A DNA stretch of 26,366 nucleotides from a virus, in the IMG/VR virus record IMGVR_UViG_3300021957_000250, positions 1 through 26,366 of that record, one strand, 5' to 3'. The notes beneath the pieces were generated by a model. It saw only the letters and a program-made list of their open reading frames with translations. It searched no databases and had not been told where the DNA came from. A program made the position numbers and the translations under genes. How positions within the stretch are numbered: the stretch's first letter is position 1; the number at the start of each line of letters is the position of its first letter. Of this stretch, positions 8,168 through 15,519 are shown in pieces.

Positions 8168-8812
8168 TTAATGATTCTTTACTTTGCTGAATATATGCCT
8201 AAAATTCCACCTGTATTTGCTGTGAAATTCCTTGTCATGCCATAATTTGATAGAATTAGTATCATATTTTGTCTTTGTAATGTCTTGTGCAAGATCCCTG
8301 CCGTCCAACGAAGAGAAGATCTTGTTATGAGATAATGCTGTTTCATGCTGTAACAGATAGGGTTGTTCGTTCATATTGAACAGTCTAGGTCTTCTTTGTA
8401 CAAGGTTGTAATTGTTAAGTACGACACTATAACAGCCGTATTTCTTTAGAGTAGGTCTTTCCTTGTTCCATTCATGTCTTGATATGAAAGGGATCTCATC
8501 TGAGTCTACTACCAAAGCCCAGTCCATTCCAATCTGATGAGCGCGGTAAAACATATGATTGCGTTTCTCTGCCTCTGTCTTTCCCTCAACTAACTCATAA
8601 TAAACGTTTACATCATCATTGGTATCGCCAAAGTCCTTTACAATGTCGTGGGTTTCAGATACGGGAAACTCTTCAACACCCTGCCATTGAGCAAATTTGC
8701 CCTCAAAGAAACAGAGATAGTCAAAGTCCTTAATGGTTTCCTGTTCAAACATTCTCATAATGCCACGGGGATCGTCCCAACAACAGCACAATAAACCTAG
8801 TTCTTCTTTCAA
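8168..8812 (-). CDS. GT-A-type glycosyltransferase
   Basis: This 214-aa protein carries DWALVVDSDEIPF at ~98-109: a buried strand ending in D103-S-D105, the DxD metal/nucleotide-sugar motif of GT-A glycosyltransferases. Upstream EAEKRNHMFYRAHQIGMDW is the helix that usually precedes it. N-terminal LGLLCCCWDDPRGI and DYLCFFEGKFAQWQG fit the first Rossmann-like strands. C-terminal histidines (LWHDKEFHSKYRW) could complete the metal site. It sits in a three-gene cassette with 4- and 1-nt gaps or overlaps, inside the virion-protein operon, suggesting glycosylation of virion proteins or host surface. Sugar and acceptor unknown. Confidence 0.7.
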   Translation of the reverse strand: MKEELGLLCCCWDDPRGIMRMFEQETIKDFDYLCFFEGKFAQWQGVEEFPVSETHDIVKDFGDTNDDVNVYYELVEGKTEAEKRNHMFYRAHQIGMDWALVVDSDEIPFISRHEWNKERPTLKKYGCYSVVLNNYNLVQRRPRLFNMNEQPYLLQHETALSHNKIFSSLDGRDLAQDITKTKYDTNSIKLWHDKEFHSKYRWNFRHIFSKVKNH

Positions 8813-9420
8813 TTCAGATCGTCCCTAAAGTCATACATTCTATACATTACCTTTCTCCATTTTAAACCGAAACGTCTCCAAGTCTGTAGATAGTATATCT
8901 GATTGTCAATTTCCTTGTCAGTCAAACGTTGAACAGTTTTTTCCATTTTTTCTGTTCTGTTATGTACTGCGGCTGTATGCCATGCCAAGACCTTGCCTTT
9001 CAAGTTTCCGCTTGCGTCATTAACATTAAGTTTAGTTCTTCTTGTATGATCATAGGAATATAACAAAACATGACCGAGTCCATGACTCATCATAATCAAA
9101 TTGGAAGCCATTCTTAGATCGTCCTTGTTGTCCAGTATAAACAAATCAATTACAAACTGTCCCACTTTTTCGTGAGGTATCAAATCAGACAATTCGCCAG
9201 TATCGCCTGTACGCCAGTTGTATTCTCCGTACATCTTCTTGTACATAGTTGTAGGAAAAAATCTTACTCTGAATTTCATAATTCTTTTCAAGGTATATTC
9301 TCTTGTAGTATCATTCTCAATATGGCTGACATGATCCTCTAGCCACTTGTACATGATCTTGACATATCTTCGTCTCTCTAGCCACCCAATATTCTTAAAT
9401 CCATGAAACTGAATGTCCAT
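8809..9420 (-). CDS. Unknown protein with HGLGH motif, between two glycosyltransferases
   Basis: This 203-aa basic, helical protein is not recognised. Residues ~105-125 read ASNLIMMSHGLGHVLLYSYDH: a hydrophobic helix with H113 and H117 spaced as in zincin HExxH, followed by D124-H125, but the catalytic Glu position is Gly. A second His pair occurs in AWHTAAVHNR (~147-156). It could be a degenerate metallopeptidase, a metal-binding structural protein or an accessory to the glycosyltransferases. Overlap with the next gene is 4 nt (ATGA) and the gap to the upstream gene is 1 nt, so it is translated with the GT cassette. Function not assigned. Confidence 0.55.
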   Translation of the reverse strand: MDIQFHGFKNIGWLERRRYVKIMYKWLEDHVSHIENDTTREYTLKRIMKFRVRFFPTTMYKKMYGEYNWRTGDTGELSDLIPHEKVGQFVIDLFILDNKDDLRMASNLIMMSHGLGHVLLYSYDHTRRTKLNVNDASGNLKGKVLAWHTAAVHNRTEKMEKTVQRLTDKEIDNQIYYLQTWRRFGLKWRKVMYRMYDFRDDLN

Positions 9421-9421
9421 A

Positions 9422-10081
9422 TTATACCATACCGTCCTTAACCATATAAACGTTCTGTTTTCTGATATCGTTTCCCAATTTCCATTGACGCAGTTCTGCC
9501 CGCTGTTCTCTGGACAAGTGCTTAAACTGTGATTCAGGATCTACCAATAATGGTATTTCTAATTCATTTAATTCCCTAGCGAACTGCCAATCTAAGCAGT
9601 TATTATTATCATTAGATCCATTGAATGTAACTTGTTCCATAATTTCACGATTGATCCATTGACAACAGAAACCTGTAAAGCCTGCTTGGAATGTCTCGTC
9701 AGGAATATTGGACTCGTTATAATATGAAAAGGTACCACCGTTTGCAAACTGATAATCTACTTCATTGATATTCTGACAACAATAAACATTATGTTCGTTC
9801 TGTGCCTTGTTTGCAATTCCTGACAAATTGGAATAATCATATTCTAAGACCTTACGTTTTAATGATTCAAATGAATTGTAATCTATGACCAAATCATCAG
9901 GACATATTACCAAGTGAGTGTATTTCTTATTCATTAAGAAATAATGTTTTGCAAAATGATAGGCTTCCATCTCGGGCATATTCTCTACTATTAATTTGTC
10001 ATAAAATAACAGATCCCAAGAATCCTTGACTGCTTCAATATCACGGACTTTAGGAATAAAAATAAGGGGGTGCAAGGTCAT
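9422..10081 (-). CDS. Putative GT-A-like glycosyltransferase
   Basis: This 219-aa protein has YTHLVICPDDLVID at ~54-67: a hydrophobic strand ending in acidic residues D62-D63, as at the DxD site of GT-A enzymes. Further hallmarks are the GFTGFCCQWINREIMEQV stretch (acceptor-side helix) and WQFARELNELEIPLLVDPES followed by FKHLS, resembling the C-terminal His that helps bind metal in many GT2 proteins. The ATG overlaps the preceding stop by 1 nt (TAATG). It pairs with the GT at 8168-8812, probably acting on the same glycan. Substrates cannot be read from sequence. Confidence 0.6.
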   Translation of the reverse strand: MTLHPLIFIPKVRDIEAVKDSWDLLFYDKLIVENMPEMEAYHFAKHYFLMNKKYTHLVICPDDLVIDYNSFESLKRKVLEYDYSNLSGIANKAQNEHNVYCCQNINEVDYQFANGGTFSYYNESNIPDETFQAGFTGFCCQWINREIMEQVTFNGSNDNNNCLDWQFARELNELEIPLLVDPESQFKHLSREQRAELRQWKLGNDIRKQNVYMVKDGMV

Positions 10082-10371
10082 TACCTCACGTAGTCATTAT
10101 TGTCTTCGCCAACGATAACTCTGCCATCTTCCTGAATTCTATTGCCGTTTAATTTGGCAAATTTACCTTTCAAGGTAGAAGATTTTAGGTTTTTCTTTTT
10201 GGTCTCAATAACGGCTAACTCTTTATCATCTAGTTTGAGTAGTTTCTCTTTTTGTTTTTCGAGTTTTTTCTTCTCTGCCAGATACTCTACGGTCTTGATA
10301 GTCAATCTTTGATAATTAACCTCAAGGAAATTGAGTTCTTTATTGATTTGGGCTATTGTTAGTTGTGCCAT
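10081..10371 (-). CDS. Small coiled-coil protein
   Basis: The likely start is ATG 10371 (MAQLTIAQINKELNF), not the longer in-frame ATG at 10422: a TATA box (10395-10402) starts 24 nt upstream of 10371 and would leave the longer form untranscribed at its 5' end. The 96-aa product is almost entirely charged helix (LAEKKKLEKQKEKLLKLDDKEL, ~30-60), a coiled coil. Role unknown; by position it could be a scaffold-like or minor virion component. It is the first gene of the operon that continues into the glycosyltransferase cassette. Confidence 0.65.
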   Translation of the reverse strand: MAQLTIAQINKELNFLEVNYQRLTIKTVEYLAEKKKLEKQKEKLLKLDDKELAVIETKKKNLKSSTLKGKFAKLNGNRIQEDGRVIVGEDNNDYVR

Positions 10372-10394
10372 AAAATAAAAAAGAGTAGATGAGG

Positions 10395-10402
10395 TATATA
10401 AA
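10395..10402 (-). promoter_or_regulatory. Archaeal TATA box, coiled-coil/GT operon
   Basis: Minus-strand TTTATATA followed by CC, 24 nt upstream of ATG 10371. The leader ending CTCTTTTTTATTTTATG is shared with two other promoters. Confidence 0.65.
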
Positions 10403-10423
10403 CTGTAATATAATTTATACACA

Positions 10424-10648
10424 CTAATCTGATTTGACTCGTCTACCTAAACCTAACATAGCAAATGCGGCTAATGAGCCTGCTATTACTATGAGTTTAA
10501 GGTCATTCCATAGTTCTTTGCCCTCAGAAGACTCGAATCCGTACGTTAATGCGCCGACGGTTACGTAGCCAACTGAGCCAAAGACTAAGAGTGCAACGAG
10601 AACAAGTTGGATTTTACCAACTGTATTTGCGTCCATCTTAAGACTCAT
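10424..10648 (-). CDS. Small two-TM membrane protein, holin-like
   Basis: This 74-aa protein has two hydrophobic segments (about residues 12-36, IQLVLVALLVFGSVGYVTVG, and 50-67, LKLIVIAGSLAAFAMLGLG) separated by a short acidic loop, and a basic end (GRRVKSD). Size and topology match small holins or other virus membrane proteins, but no motif decides function. TATA box at 10671-10678, 23 nt upstream. It neighbours an 81-aa protein with a C-terminal TM; the two could act together in lysis or membrane remodelling. Confidence 0.6.
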   Translation of the reverse strand: MSLKMDANTVGKIQLVLVALLVFGSVGYVTVGALTYGFESSEGKELWNDLKLIVIAGSLAAFAMLGLGRRVKSD

Positions 10649-10669
10649 AAAAAATAAAGGGTGTAAGGG

Positions 10670-10915
10670 TTATATAAATCCTACTATTAGCCCTGCGGCT
10701 ATGCCTATTGCACCTATAATGCCCAATATCTTTTCCCATGACCATTGACGTCCAGATTCAACTGAATCCAAGGTCTTTCCACGGGTTTTTCTTTCTGTAT
10801 CTATACGTACAAGTTCTTGTGCGATATTATCAATACGTTTGTGCTGATCATCTAGTTTCGCTCTAACAGCACGCAGTTCATGTATGATTAAATCGTGGAA
10901 TTTCTCGCTATCCAT
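10670..10915 (-). CDS. Small coiled-coil protein with C-terminal TM (XhlA-like)
   Basis: This 81-aa protein has residues 1-55 as amphipathic charged helix (LRAVRAKLDDQHKRIDNIAQ) and residues ~60-81 (ILGIIGAIGIAAGLIVGFI) as a single C-terminal transmembrane segment. This layout matches XhlA/hemolysin-type phage proteins paired with holins; here it is next to a two-TM protein. Role in host lysis is inferred. Two TATATAAA copies lie upstream; the distal one (10939-10946) has the 24-nt spacing seen at other genes. Confidence 0.6.
   Translation of the reverse strand: MDSEKFHDLIIHELRAVRAKLDDQHKRIDNIAQELVRIDTERKTRGKTLDSVESGRQWSWEKILGIIGAIGIAAGLIVGFI
10671..10678 (-). promoter_or_regulatory. Archaeal TATA box, holin-like gene
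   Basis: Minus-strand TTTATATA followed by ACC, 23 nt upstream of ATG 10648; overlaps the end of the upstream gene. Leader CACCCTTTATTTTTTATG belongs to the shared set. Confidence 0.65.
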
Positions 10916-10924
10916 ATTTAACCA

Positions 10925-10946
10925 TATATAAACCGTTCTATATAAA
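10925..10946 (-). promoter_or_regulatory. Double TATA box upstream of XhlA-like gene
   Basis: Two TTTATATA octamers on the minus strand (10946-10939 and 10932-10925), 24 and 10 nt before ATG 10915. The distal copy has the standard spacing. Confidence 0.6.
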
Positions 10947-10991
10947 GTATTCTACCATTTAATCGTGCGGCTAAATTGAAGACTTTAATAT

Positions 10992-11004
10992 AAAAAAATA
11001 AAAA
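10992..11004 (-). terminator. Oligo-T terminator after capsid gene
   Basis: Minus-strand TTTTTATTTTTTT lies ~15-27 nt downstream of the capsid-gene stop. Archaeal RNA polymerase terminates on such U-tracts without a hairpin. Confidence 0.6.
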
Positions 11005-11018
11005 TTTGATTAGATTGA

Positions 11019-12911
11019 CTAATCGTTTTTACTTGAAAGAATTACGTATGCGGTTGCGTCTAGTACGACTGCATTGACTCTGTGTGTTGCAACAATGTCA
11101 ACGGATTGTCTTACTATGTTCTTACCGAACTCTAATTCTATATCTCTACCTACTGCTAGACCAAATGCTTTGCCTTTCATGAAACAGATGTTTCTTGCGG
11201 CATTGTTGTTGTCGGTATTAATAGAGTTTGTAACGAAGATCTCAATACCAAAGTATAAAGATATTCTTCCTTGTCTACTAATTTCTGGGGAACTGTTTTG
11301 GATAAAGTCGACTACGGCTGAATCTTGGATCAGTTCTTTTTGGGCTTTTGGTGTCATAGCACATACAGCGGATCCATTTTCTGCTTCATGACCTTGGCTT
11401 TGGAGTCTAACCTTTGCGGCTTCGATCCCTGCGGCTTTCATAACGCCTGCGGCGTCTTCGTCGGTCTCGTCAGTAATCAAGGCACCATCATTTGCGTCTA
11501 AGTGGTTTGCACCAAAGTCGACTGATGTGCTTGCGGCGATAGTTGATAAAGTGATTGTAACTTCATCTTCTAATGCTCTAGTTCTTGCTGTTTCTCGGAT
11601 TTTCTCGAGTAAGTCTTTTGGATATTTCTCTACTTCTGCTTTTAAGACGTTTTGTCTAAAGCCTCTTACTGTGTTAGCAGAGACTTCGATTGCGGTCAAA
11701 GCGTGGGTAGCAGGGGTAATATCTGTACTTACGTGTTCGGTAATTGTTCCGAATGCAGGGATATCGAGTGTGTAGAATCTCACGGTGTCATAACCTTGTG
11801 GGATAACTTTAACTTGTACCCAAGGACGAATGGTCTTAACTAAAATTCCACCCGGAAGGATAACAATTTGTTGTCCAACATCTACTCCCGGAATTGTACC
11901 TGATGTAGATATTGCTTCTGAGAATTGACTTGGTTTGTTGACTGAGTGTTTTGCTAAGAATTCCTCTTTGTCGATTTTCATAGATACTTGTTCTCCTGCG
12001 AGGACTTTATCCATTAATGCGACTTGTTCATCTACTTGTTTTTCTTCCCATTGTTTAGGGCTTACTTCACTTTCGGTAACTTCGGTTTTCTTTGCTTCGG
12101 TTGTAGCTAATTCGGTTTGAATTTTTGCTGTTTCCTCTGCGACTCTTTTCTCGACTAAATCTGCGATAGATTTCTCAAGTGCTTCTTGTTTTGCTAGGTC
12201 TTCTGCTTCTTTTGCTTTAAGTTGATCTGCTTTACATTTAAGATCGTCTTCTGCACATTTATCGGCTTCTGCTTTTGCGGTTGCGGCGGCAGTTGCTTCT
12301 TCCTCTTGTTTTTTGAGGTGTGCGTCCATACGGGCTGTAATGGCAGCGTCTACTTTTGCTTCAAAATCTGCGTTAAGATCTTGCTCAACTTTGTCGTTAC
12401 TTGTCATTACTTTAGTTTCATCATTCTCAATACTATGAGAAGTAATTTTACACTCGGTTGCAAAGAGTTCTACGTTGTGTTTTCCACACTTGGACTCTGA
12501 TAATGTCAAAGAAACCTCTGGGATTCCCGGATTCTCGCCCAATAGAATACTCATTTCGTTAAATGAAACGTCAATAGGTGCTGACATACAGTCTCCACCG
12601 TCATTATGGCATACTTGTTGTTCGCCATTAGCGCTTAAACCTAAAGATACCTTGACATTCTCTCCATTCTCAGTTAAGGCTTTAACCTGAGTCTCTACCA
12701 TACCGTTACTGATAGTAGCACGATAGTTTAACTGTTCTTTCTCTTCGTCCCAGATTAAATGTGATTCTCCTATAATGCCTGCTTCTGTATTATCGTGATT
12801 TAGGCGTAAAGGTACGATCTTATCGTGTCCTTTGGCTAGTTCAGAAGCGAAATAGAAATTACCATTAAGTGATTTTCTAGGCATGGCTAGAGTACCTTCG
12901 ACGTTTAACAT
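11019..12911 (-). CDS. Prohead protease-major capsid protein fusion (HK97 fold)
   Basis: A 630-aa three-part protein. Residues ~1-140 resemble the S78/U35 prohead protease: VPLRLNHD with His39, then KVSLGLS with Ser89 as likely catalytic residues. Residues ~175-290 are an Ala/Glu/Lys-rich coiled coil (AEDDLKCKADQLKAKEAEDL), equivalent to the HK97 delta domain or a scaffold. Residues ~330-630 are the HK97-fold capsid protein (GGILVKTIRPWVQVKVIPQG, then YFGIEIFVTNSIN and GKAFGLAVGRDIELEF). One gene thus supplies protease, scaffold and shell; cleavage near residue ~300-335 would release mature capsid. It sits directly after portal and has a strong TATA promoter and an oligo-T terminator, consistent with high expression. 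Confidence 0.85.
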   Translation of the reverse strand: MLNVEGTLAMPRKSLNGNFYFASELAKGHDKIVPLRLNHDNTEAGIIGESHLIWDEEKEQLNYRATISNGMVETQVKALTENGENVKVSLGLSANGEQQVCHNDGGDCMSAPIDVSFNEMSILLGENPGIPEVSLTLSESKCGKHNVELFATECKITSHSIENDETKVMTSNDKVEQDLNADFEAKVDAAITARMDAHLKKQEEEATAAATAKAEADKCAEDDLKCKADQLKAKEAEDLAKQEALEKSIADLVEKRVAEETAKIQTELATTEAKKTEVTESEVSPKQWEEKQVDEQVALMDKVLAGEQVSMKIDKEEFLAKHSVNKPSQFSEAISTSGTIPGVDVGQQIVILPGGILVKTIRPWVQVKVIPQGYDTVRFYTLDIPAFGTITEHVSTDITPATHALTAIEVSANTVRGFRQNVLKAEVEKYPKDLLEKIRETARTRALEDEVTITLSTIAASTSVDFGANHLDANDGALITDETDEDAAGVMKAAGIEAAKVRLQSQGHEAENGSAVCAMTPKAQKELIQDSAVVDFIQNSSPEISRQGRISLYFGIEIFVTNSINTDNNNAARNICFMKGKAFGLAVGRDIELEFGKNIVRQSVDIVATHRVNAVVLDATAYVILSSKND

Positions 12912-12946
12912 AATTCTATATTAAACAATATAATAAAGAGAAGTGA
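12912..12946 (-). promoter_or_regulatory. Promoter of capsid fusion gene
   Basis: Minus-strand CACTTCTCTTTATTATA at 12945-12929; TATA 18 nt before ATG 12911. Nearly the same sequence precedes the connector gene at 8133. Confidence 0.65.
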
Positions 12947-14368
12947 TTAATCATACCTGACTTTCTTAGGTGCTTTGGTTTGATCTTTAGGTGTAACTGT
13001 GATATCATCATCATCATCTTGTAAGGCGTTATTATTCTCATCTACTACCATAGGTTGAACAATAATAGGATCTTTTGGTTTCTTTTTCTTTTTCTTAGCC
13101 TCTGTAGGTTGTTCAGGCTCAGGTTGCTCAGTAGGCACAGGCTCGTTACCCATTTTATCGGTAGGTGTTACTGATGTGATAGGCAAGGTGTCTTCCATGT
13201 CAGTCATATCGATCTTAACATCAGTATTCTCTGAGAGATAGCCTCTGACTTCTGATCTCTTGATTGTTCCTTTTTCAAACAAGGCTGTAACGTCTTGTAT
13301 AGATAATACGGATTCAGAATCAAATTGAAAGTCTACTTTAATGTCTACAGTCTTTGGATTGAATCCTAATCCCTCTAATACGATATCAAATATCTGTTTT
13401 TTAAGACCTAATCCGAATCTACGTTGAATACGTTTAATCTTTAGTTTGATAATATCACTTGCTGACTCAGAAGAAGCCCTTGCAGTAAAGCCTGCGGTCA
13501 AGATCTGTGAAGCAAACTGTGTGCCTGCTTCAATAACGTCTTTTTCCATATGTTCAATATATTTATCGAATTTAGAGGCAGGGTTTACTTCAAATACCTC
13601 TGCCTTGAATGCCTTGTCAGTAATAATCTTTGCGCCTGCACCCATTTTCTTGAATTCTTGTTGTTTATCCTCAATAAAGTCTTCGCCTACGTCTTCAAAC
13701 TGAATCATCATCATTGGAGAGGCATAAGACTTGAATATCTTTACCATAGCGTCTTCTATCTTCCACATTTCTTCTACAGAAGATTCAATATATTTACCAT
13801 TGACAGATTTAGGTGTTACAATGGATTGTGCGAGTGATCTACCCCATAACTCCTGTCTTCTTGATGTAAATCTAAGATGTGCAAGGTCTTTGGCGTCTAT
13901 TTCAAGATCCTTGTCATTAACGTGTTGTGTATAGGAGTGAATTCTGCCAGTTTTGTCTCTTTTGGCACCTACCATGGTTGTAATATCAACTTCGTCAATA
14001 TCTACGACCTTTTTACCCTTTCTAATCAATTCATAGATAACATTGCCTGCAATAACATAAGAATGACACCCATCTTCTACTTTTTCTTCAATATAATTGT
14101 CTTTTACCCATTTTTCAAGCGCAGTTACAGCCTTTTGGTTTTTACCTGATATAACCATACCACTACCTAAAATTAACTGAGTATATGTATCAGAAGCAAG
14201 ATAAAGTCTTGAATCGTGATCATTTAAGTAAAATATCTTGGCAAAAGGTACCTCTGGCTTTGTTCCCTCTGACCATTCATGGTAATTAACCTCACTTTTA
14301 ATGCCCTCTTCGACTACAAAGGCGTTTCCAGTTGATTCTATAGGATTTATCTTGATATTATCGAACAA
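12947..14368 (-). CDS. Portal protein
   Basis: This 473-aa protein lies immediately before the protease-capsid gene. Portal features: N-terminal YLNDHDSRLYLASDTYTQLI helix, DGCHSYVIAGNVIYELI, strand-loop VDIDEVDITTMVGAKRDKTG (wing), DLAHLRFTSRRQELWGRS, and a long clip/stem region (DVIEAGTQFASQILTAGF). The last ~75 residues are Pro/Glu/Lys-rich and disordered (EAKKKKKKPKDPIIVQPMVV). Portal forms the dodecameric DNA channel at one capsid vertex. The start is TTG (14368-14366); no suitable upstream ATG exists. TTTATTAAC ~25 nt upstream is a possible TATA box. Confidence 0.85.
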   Translation of the reverse strand: MFDNIKINPIESTGNAFVVEEGIKSEVNYHEWSEGTKPEVPFAKIFYLNDHDSRLYLASDTYTQLILGSGMVISGKNQKAVTALEKWVKDNYIEEKVEDGCHSYVIAGNVIYELIRKGKKVVDIDEVDITTMVGAKRDKTGRIHSYTQHVNDKDLEIDAKDLAHLRFTSRRQELWGRSLAQSIVTPKSVNGKYIESSVEEMWKIEDAMVKIFKSYASPMMMIQFEDVGEDFIEDKQQEFKKMGAGAKIITDKAFKAEVFEVNPASKFDKYIEHMEKDVIEAGTQFASQILTAGFTARASSESASDIIKLKIKRIQRRFGLGLKKQIFDIVLEGLGFNPKTVDIKVDFQFDSESVLSIQDVTALFEKGTIKRSEVRGYLSENTDVKIDMTDMEDTLPITSVTPTDKMGNEPVPTEQPEPEQPTEAKKKKKKPKDPIIVQPMVVDENNNALQDDDDDITVTPKDQTKAPKKVRYD

Positions 14369-14412
14369 TATAGTCTTTTCTACGTTTTAGTTAATAAACA
14401 GAAGTATTATGG

Positions 14413-14757
14413 TTATCTAATTCTTAATTTACCTGATCCGTTAGTTCCACGGGCAGATAACTGTTCATTTGTACCTGTTAATACGATTACAACCTCTCCT
14501 ATAAAGTTTATATCCAAATATCCTGAGGGTGGTAGATATTCTCCTGTACCTGAGTCGGCTACAACCTTATCACAGTCTTCTGAGACTATTCTAATGCCAT
14601 CTTGGTCATATAATTCAAATTCTAATGTATAATTGGTTAAATCAAAGACATTTACCATTTTTTCTTCCTGATATATTGTAAATGATATACCATTACCTGA
14701 TGTAGTAGTATAGTCCTCTCTAACCCATTCTTCTGTGTCTAATTTTAATGTAAGCAT
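14413..14757 (-). CDS. Small beta-sandwich virion protein (Ig/BppU-N-like)
   Basis: This 114-aa protein is almost all beta strand: WVREDYTTTSGNGISFTIYQ, VFDLTNYTLEFELYDQDGIR, GYLDINFIGEVVIVLTG and GSGKLRIR. The NLTxYTLEFELYD-type strand followed by a D/G-rich turn resembles the Ig-like N-domain of baseplate upper proteins and some capsid decoration proteins. Its location just before portal favours a head decoration or assembly role. It has its own TATA box (14778-14784), interleaved with that of the divergent gene at 14790. Confidence 0.5.
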   Translation of the reverse strand: MLTLKLDTEEWVREDYTTTSGNGISFTIYQEEKMVNVFDLTNYTLEFELYDQDGIRIVSEDCDKVVADSGTGEYLPPSGYLDINFIGEVVIVLTGTNEQLSARGTNGSGKLRIR

Positions 14758-14789
14758 ACACTTATATTGTGGTTATGATATAAAGAAGT
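14758..14789. promoter_or_regulatory. Overlapping divergent promoters
   Basis: A 32-nt gap serves two divergent genes. Plus-strand TATA CTTATATTG (14761-14769) is ~22 nt before ATG 14790; minus-strand TATA TTTATAT (14784-14778) is 21 nt before ATG 14757. Each TATA box lies near the other gene's start, so the two initiation complexes should exclude each other. Confidence 0.6.
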
Positions 14790-14924
14790 ATGGAAATATG
14801 TATTGACTGTGAAAAAAGAGCAGATACAGATAAAGGTGTTATTTATGTCAGAAGACACACCGACAACGTTGCTATCTGCGAAGAATGTTGGAGAAAAACG
14901 AGGGAACAAGATGGATCCGATTAA
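14790..14924 (+). CDS. 44-aa zinc-ribbon protein
   Basis: ATG 14790 to TAA 14922-14924 encodes a 44-aa protein with CIDC near the start and CEEC about 25 residues later (MEICIDCEKRADTDKG..., then VAICEECWRK). Two CxxC knuckles make a complete Zn site. A TATA box ~22 nt upstream supports this start as a leaderless transcript. It overlaps the next gene by 14 nt in another frame, and that gene has its own ribosome site. Function unknown; small Zn ribbons in archaeal viruses are often transcription regulators or adaptors. Confidence 0.7.
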   Translation: MEICIDCEKRADTDKGVIYVRRHTDNVAICEECWRKTREQDGSD

Positions 14925-15222
14925 GTACGACGACGGCAAGCCTAAAATGAGCCTAATCCCTGCTCACGCCGCCTTTGCCATGGCTAGAGCATTAACTCAC
15001 GGTGCCTTAAAATATGATTCCTTTAATTACAAGAACGGAGAGGGATTGTCATGGGACAGATACAGTTCTGCCTTGCTTAGACACCTTTTCGCATGGCTAG
15101 GCGGTCAAGAATTTGATACAGATTCAGGCTTGAGACATACTGACCATGTATTAGCCTGTGCCGCAATGTTAAGCGACTGTGTAGAGTCCAAGATAGGAGA
15201 GGACACTAGGTTTGGTAAGTAG
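14911..15222 (+). CDS. MazG-like dATP/dGTP diphosphohydrolase family protein (DUF5664)
   Basis: Start chosen at ATG 14911 because GAGGG (14900-14904) lies 6 nt before it and the conserved YDDGKPKMSLIP motif starts at residue 6; the longer frame from 14803 only overlaps the Zn-ribbon gene. The 103-aa protein matches the DUF5664/dATP-dGTP diphosphohydrolase N-terminal family: DGKPxxSLIP, HGALKYDSFNY, RYSSALLRHLFAWLGGQEFD and DSGLRHTDHVLACAAML. Members resemble MazG nucleotide pyrophosphatases and are common in phages, where they may tune the dNTP pool. It sits on the plus-strand island between portal-side and terminase genes. Confidence 0.75.
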   Translation: MDPIKYDDGKPKMSLIPAHAAFAMARALTHGALKYDSFNYKNGEGLSWDRYSSALLRHLFAWLGGQEFDTDSGLRHTDHVLACAAMLSDCVESKIGEDTRFGK

Positions 15223-15496
15223 AGATTTCAAGTCCAACAAATCGATCAGATACCTGATTGGCAAGGCTACTTTCTCATCAGGAAGTGGTATGCCTATTGC
15301 CTTTTTCCTTAACCTGTTAGTATTGCCTTTGTTTTCTGAAATTATAATAGATAATCCATATTTAGCCGCATTGTTTATAGGTATAATTTATACAAGTGTC
15401 AGTATTTTCAGACTGTTCCTTATAGACATAGTTGAAGACAGGTACGGTTTAAATATACGACCTGACCACTTAATACAGAGGTTATTAAAACGTTAG
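15212..15496 (+). CDS. Small two-TM protein, DUF7220-like
   Basis: TTG start at 15212 is supported by GGAGAGG (15196-15202) 9 nt upstream and an 11-nt overlap with the preceding gene. The 94-aa protein has a basic N-terminus, then two TM segments (about 27-45, GMPIAFFLNLLVLPLF, and 49-71, YLAALFIGIIYTSVSIFRLF). The order N-terminal KSIRYLIGK, LPLF, then FxGIIYTSVSIFRLFLI resembles a small phage membrane family (SL.ET..N...G ... FT..S..R.Y..R), which often co-occurs with MazG-like genes. Function unknown. Confidence 0.6.
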   Translation: MVSRDFKSNKSIRYLIGKATFSSGSGMPIAFFLNLLVLPLFSEIIIDNPYLAALFIGIIYTSVSIFRLFLIDIVEDRYGLNIRPDHLIQRLLKR

Positions 15497-15519
15497 CAAA
15501 ACACACTCCGCAGTCTGGC

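Noticed and set aside
10372-10422. N-terminal extension of the coiled-coil protein from ATG 10422
   Set aside because: It would be encoded across the TATA box at 10395-10402; MYKLYYSLYTSS is a translation of promoter sequence.
11074-12690. Several plus-strand frames antisense to the capsid fusion gene
   Set aside because: All are fragments inside a clear capsid gene with low-complexity Cys/Phe/Ser-rich products typical of antisense reading.
14803-14910. N-terminal extension of the MazG-like protein from ATG 14803
   Set aside because: The family motif begins at the ATG 14911 start, which has its own GAGGG site, and the extension overlaps the Zn-ribbon gene.
14911-15222. Link of the MazG-like gene to 2-aminoadenine (Z-base) genomes
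   Set aside because: No PurZ-like or DatZ-like gene is visible in the window; the family is widespread in phages with ordinary DNA.
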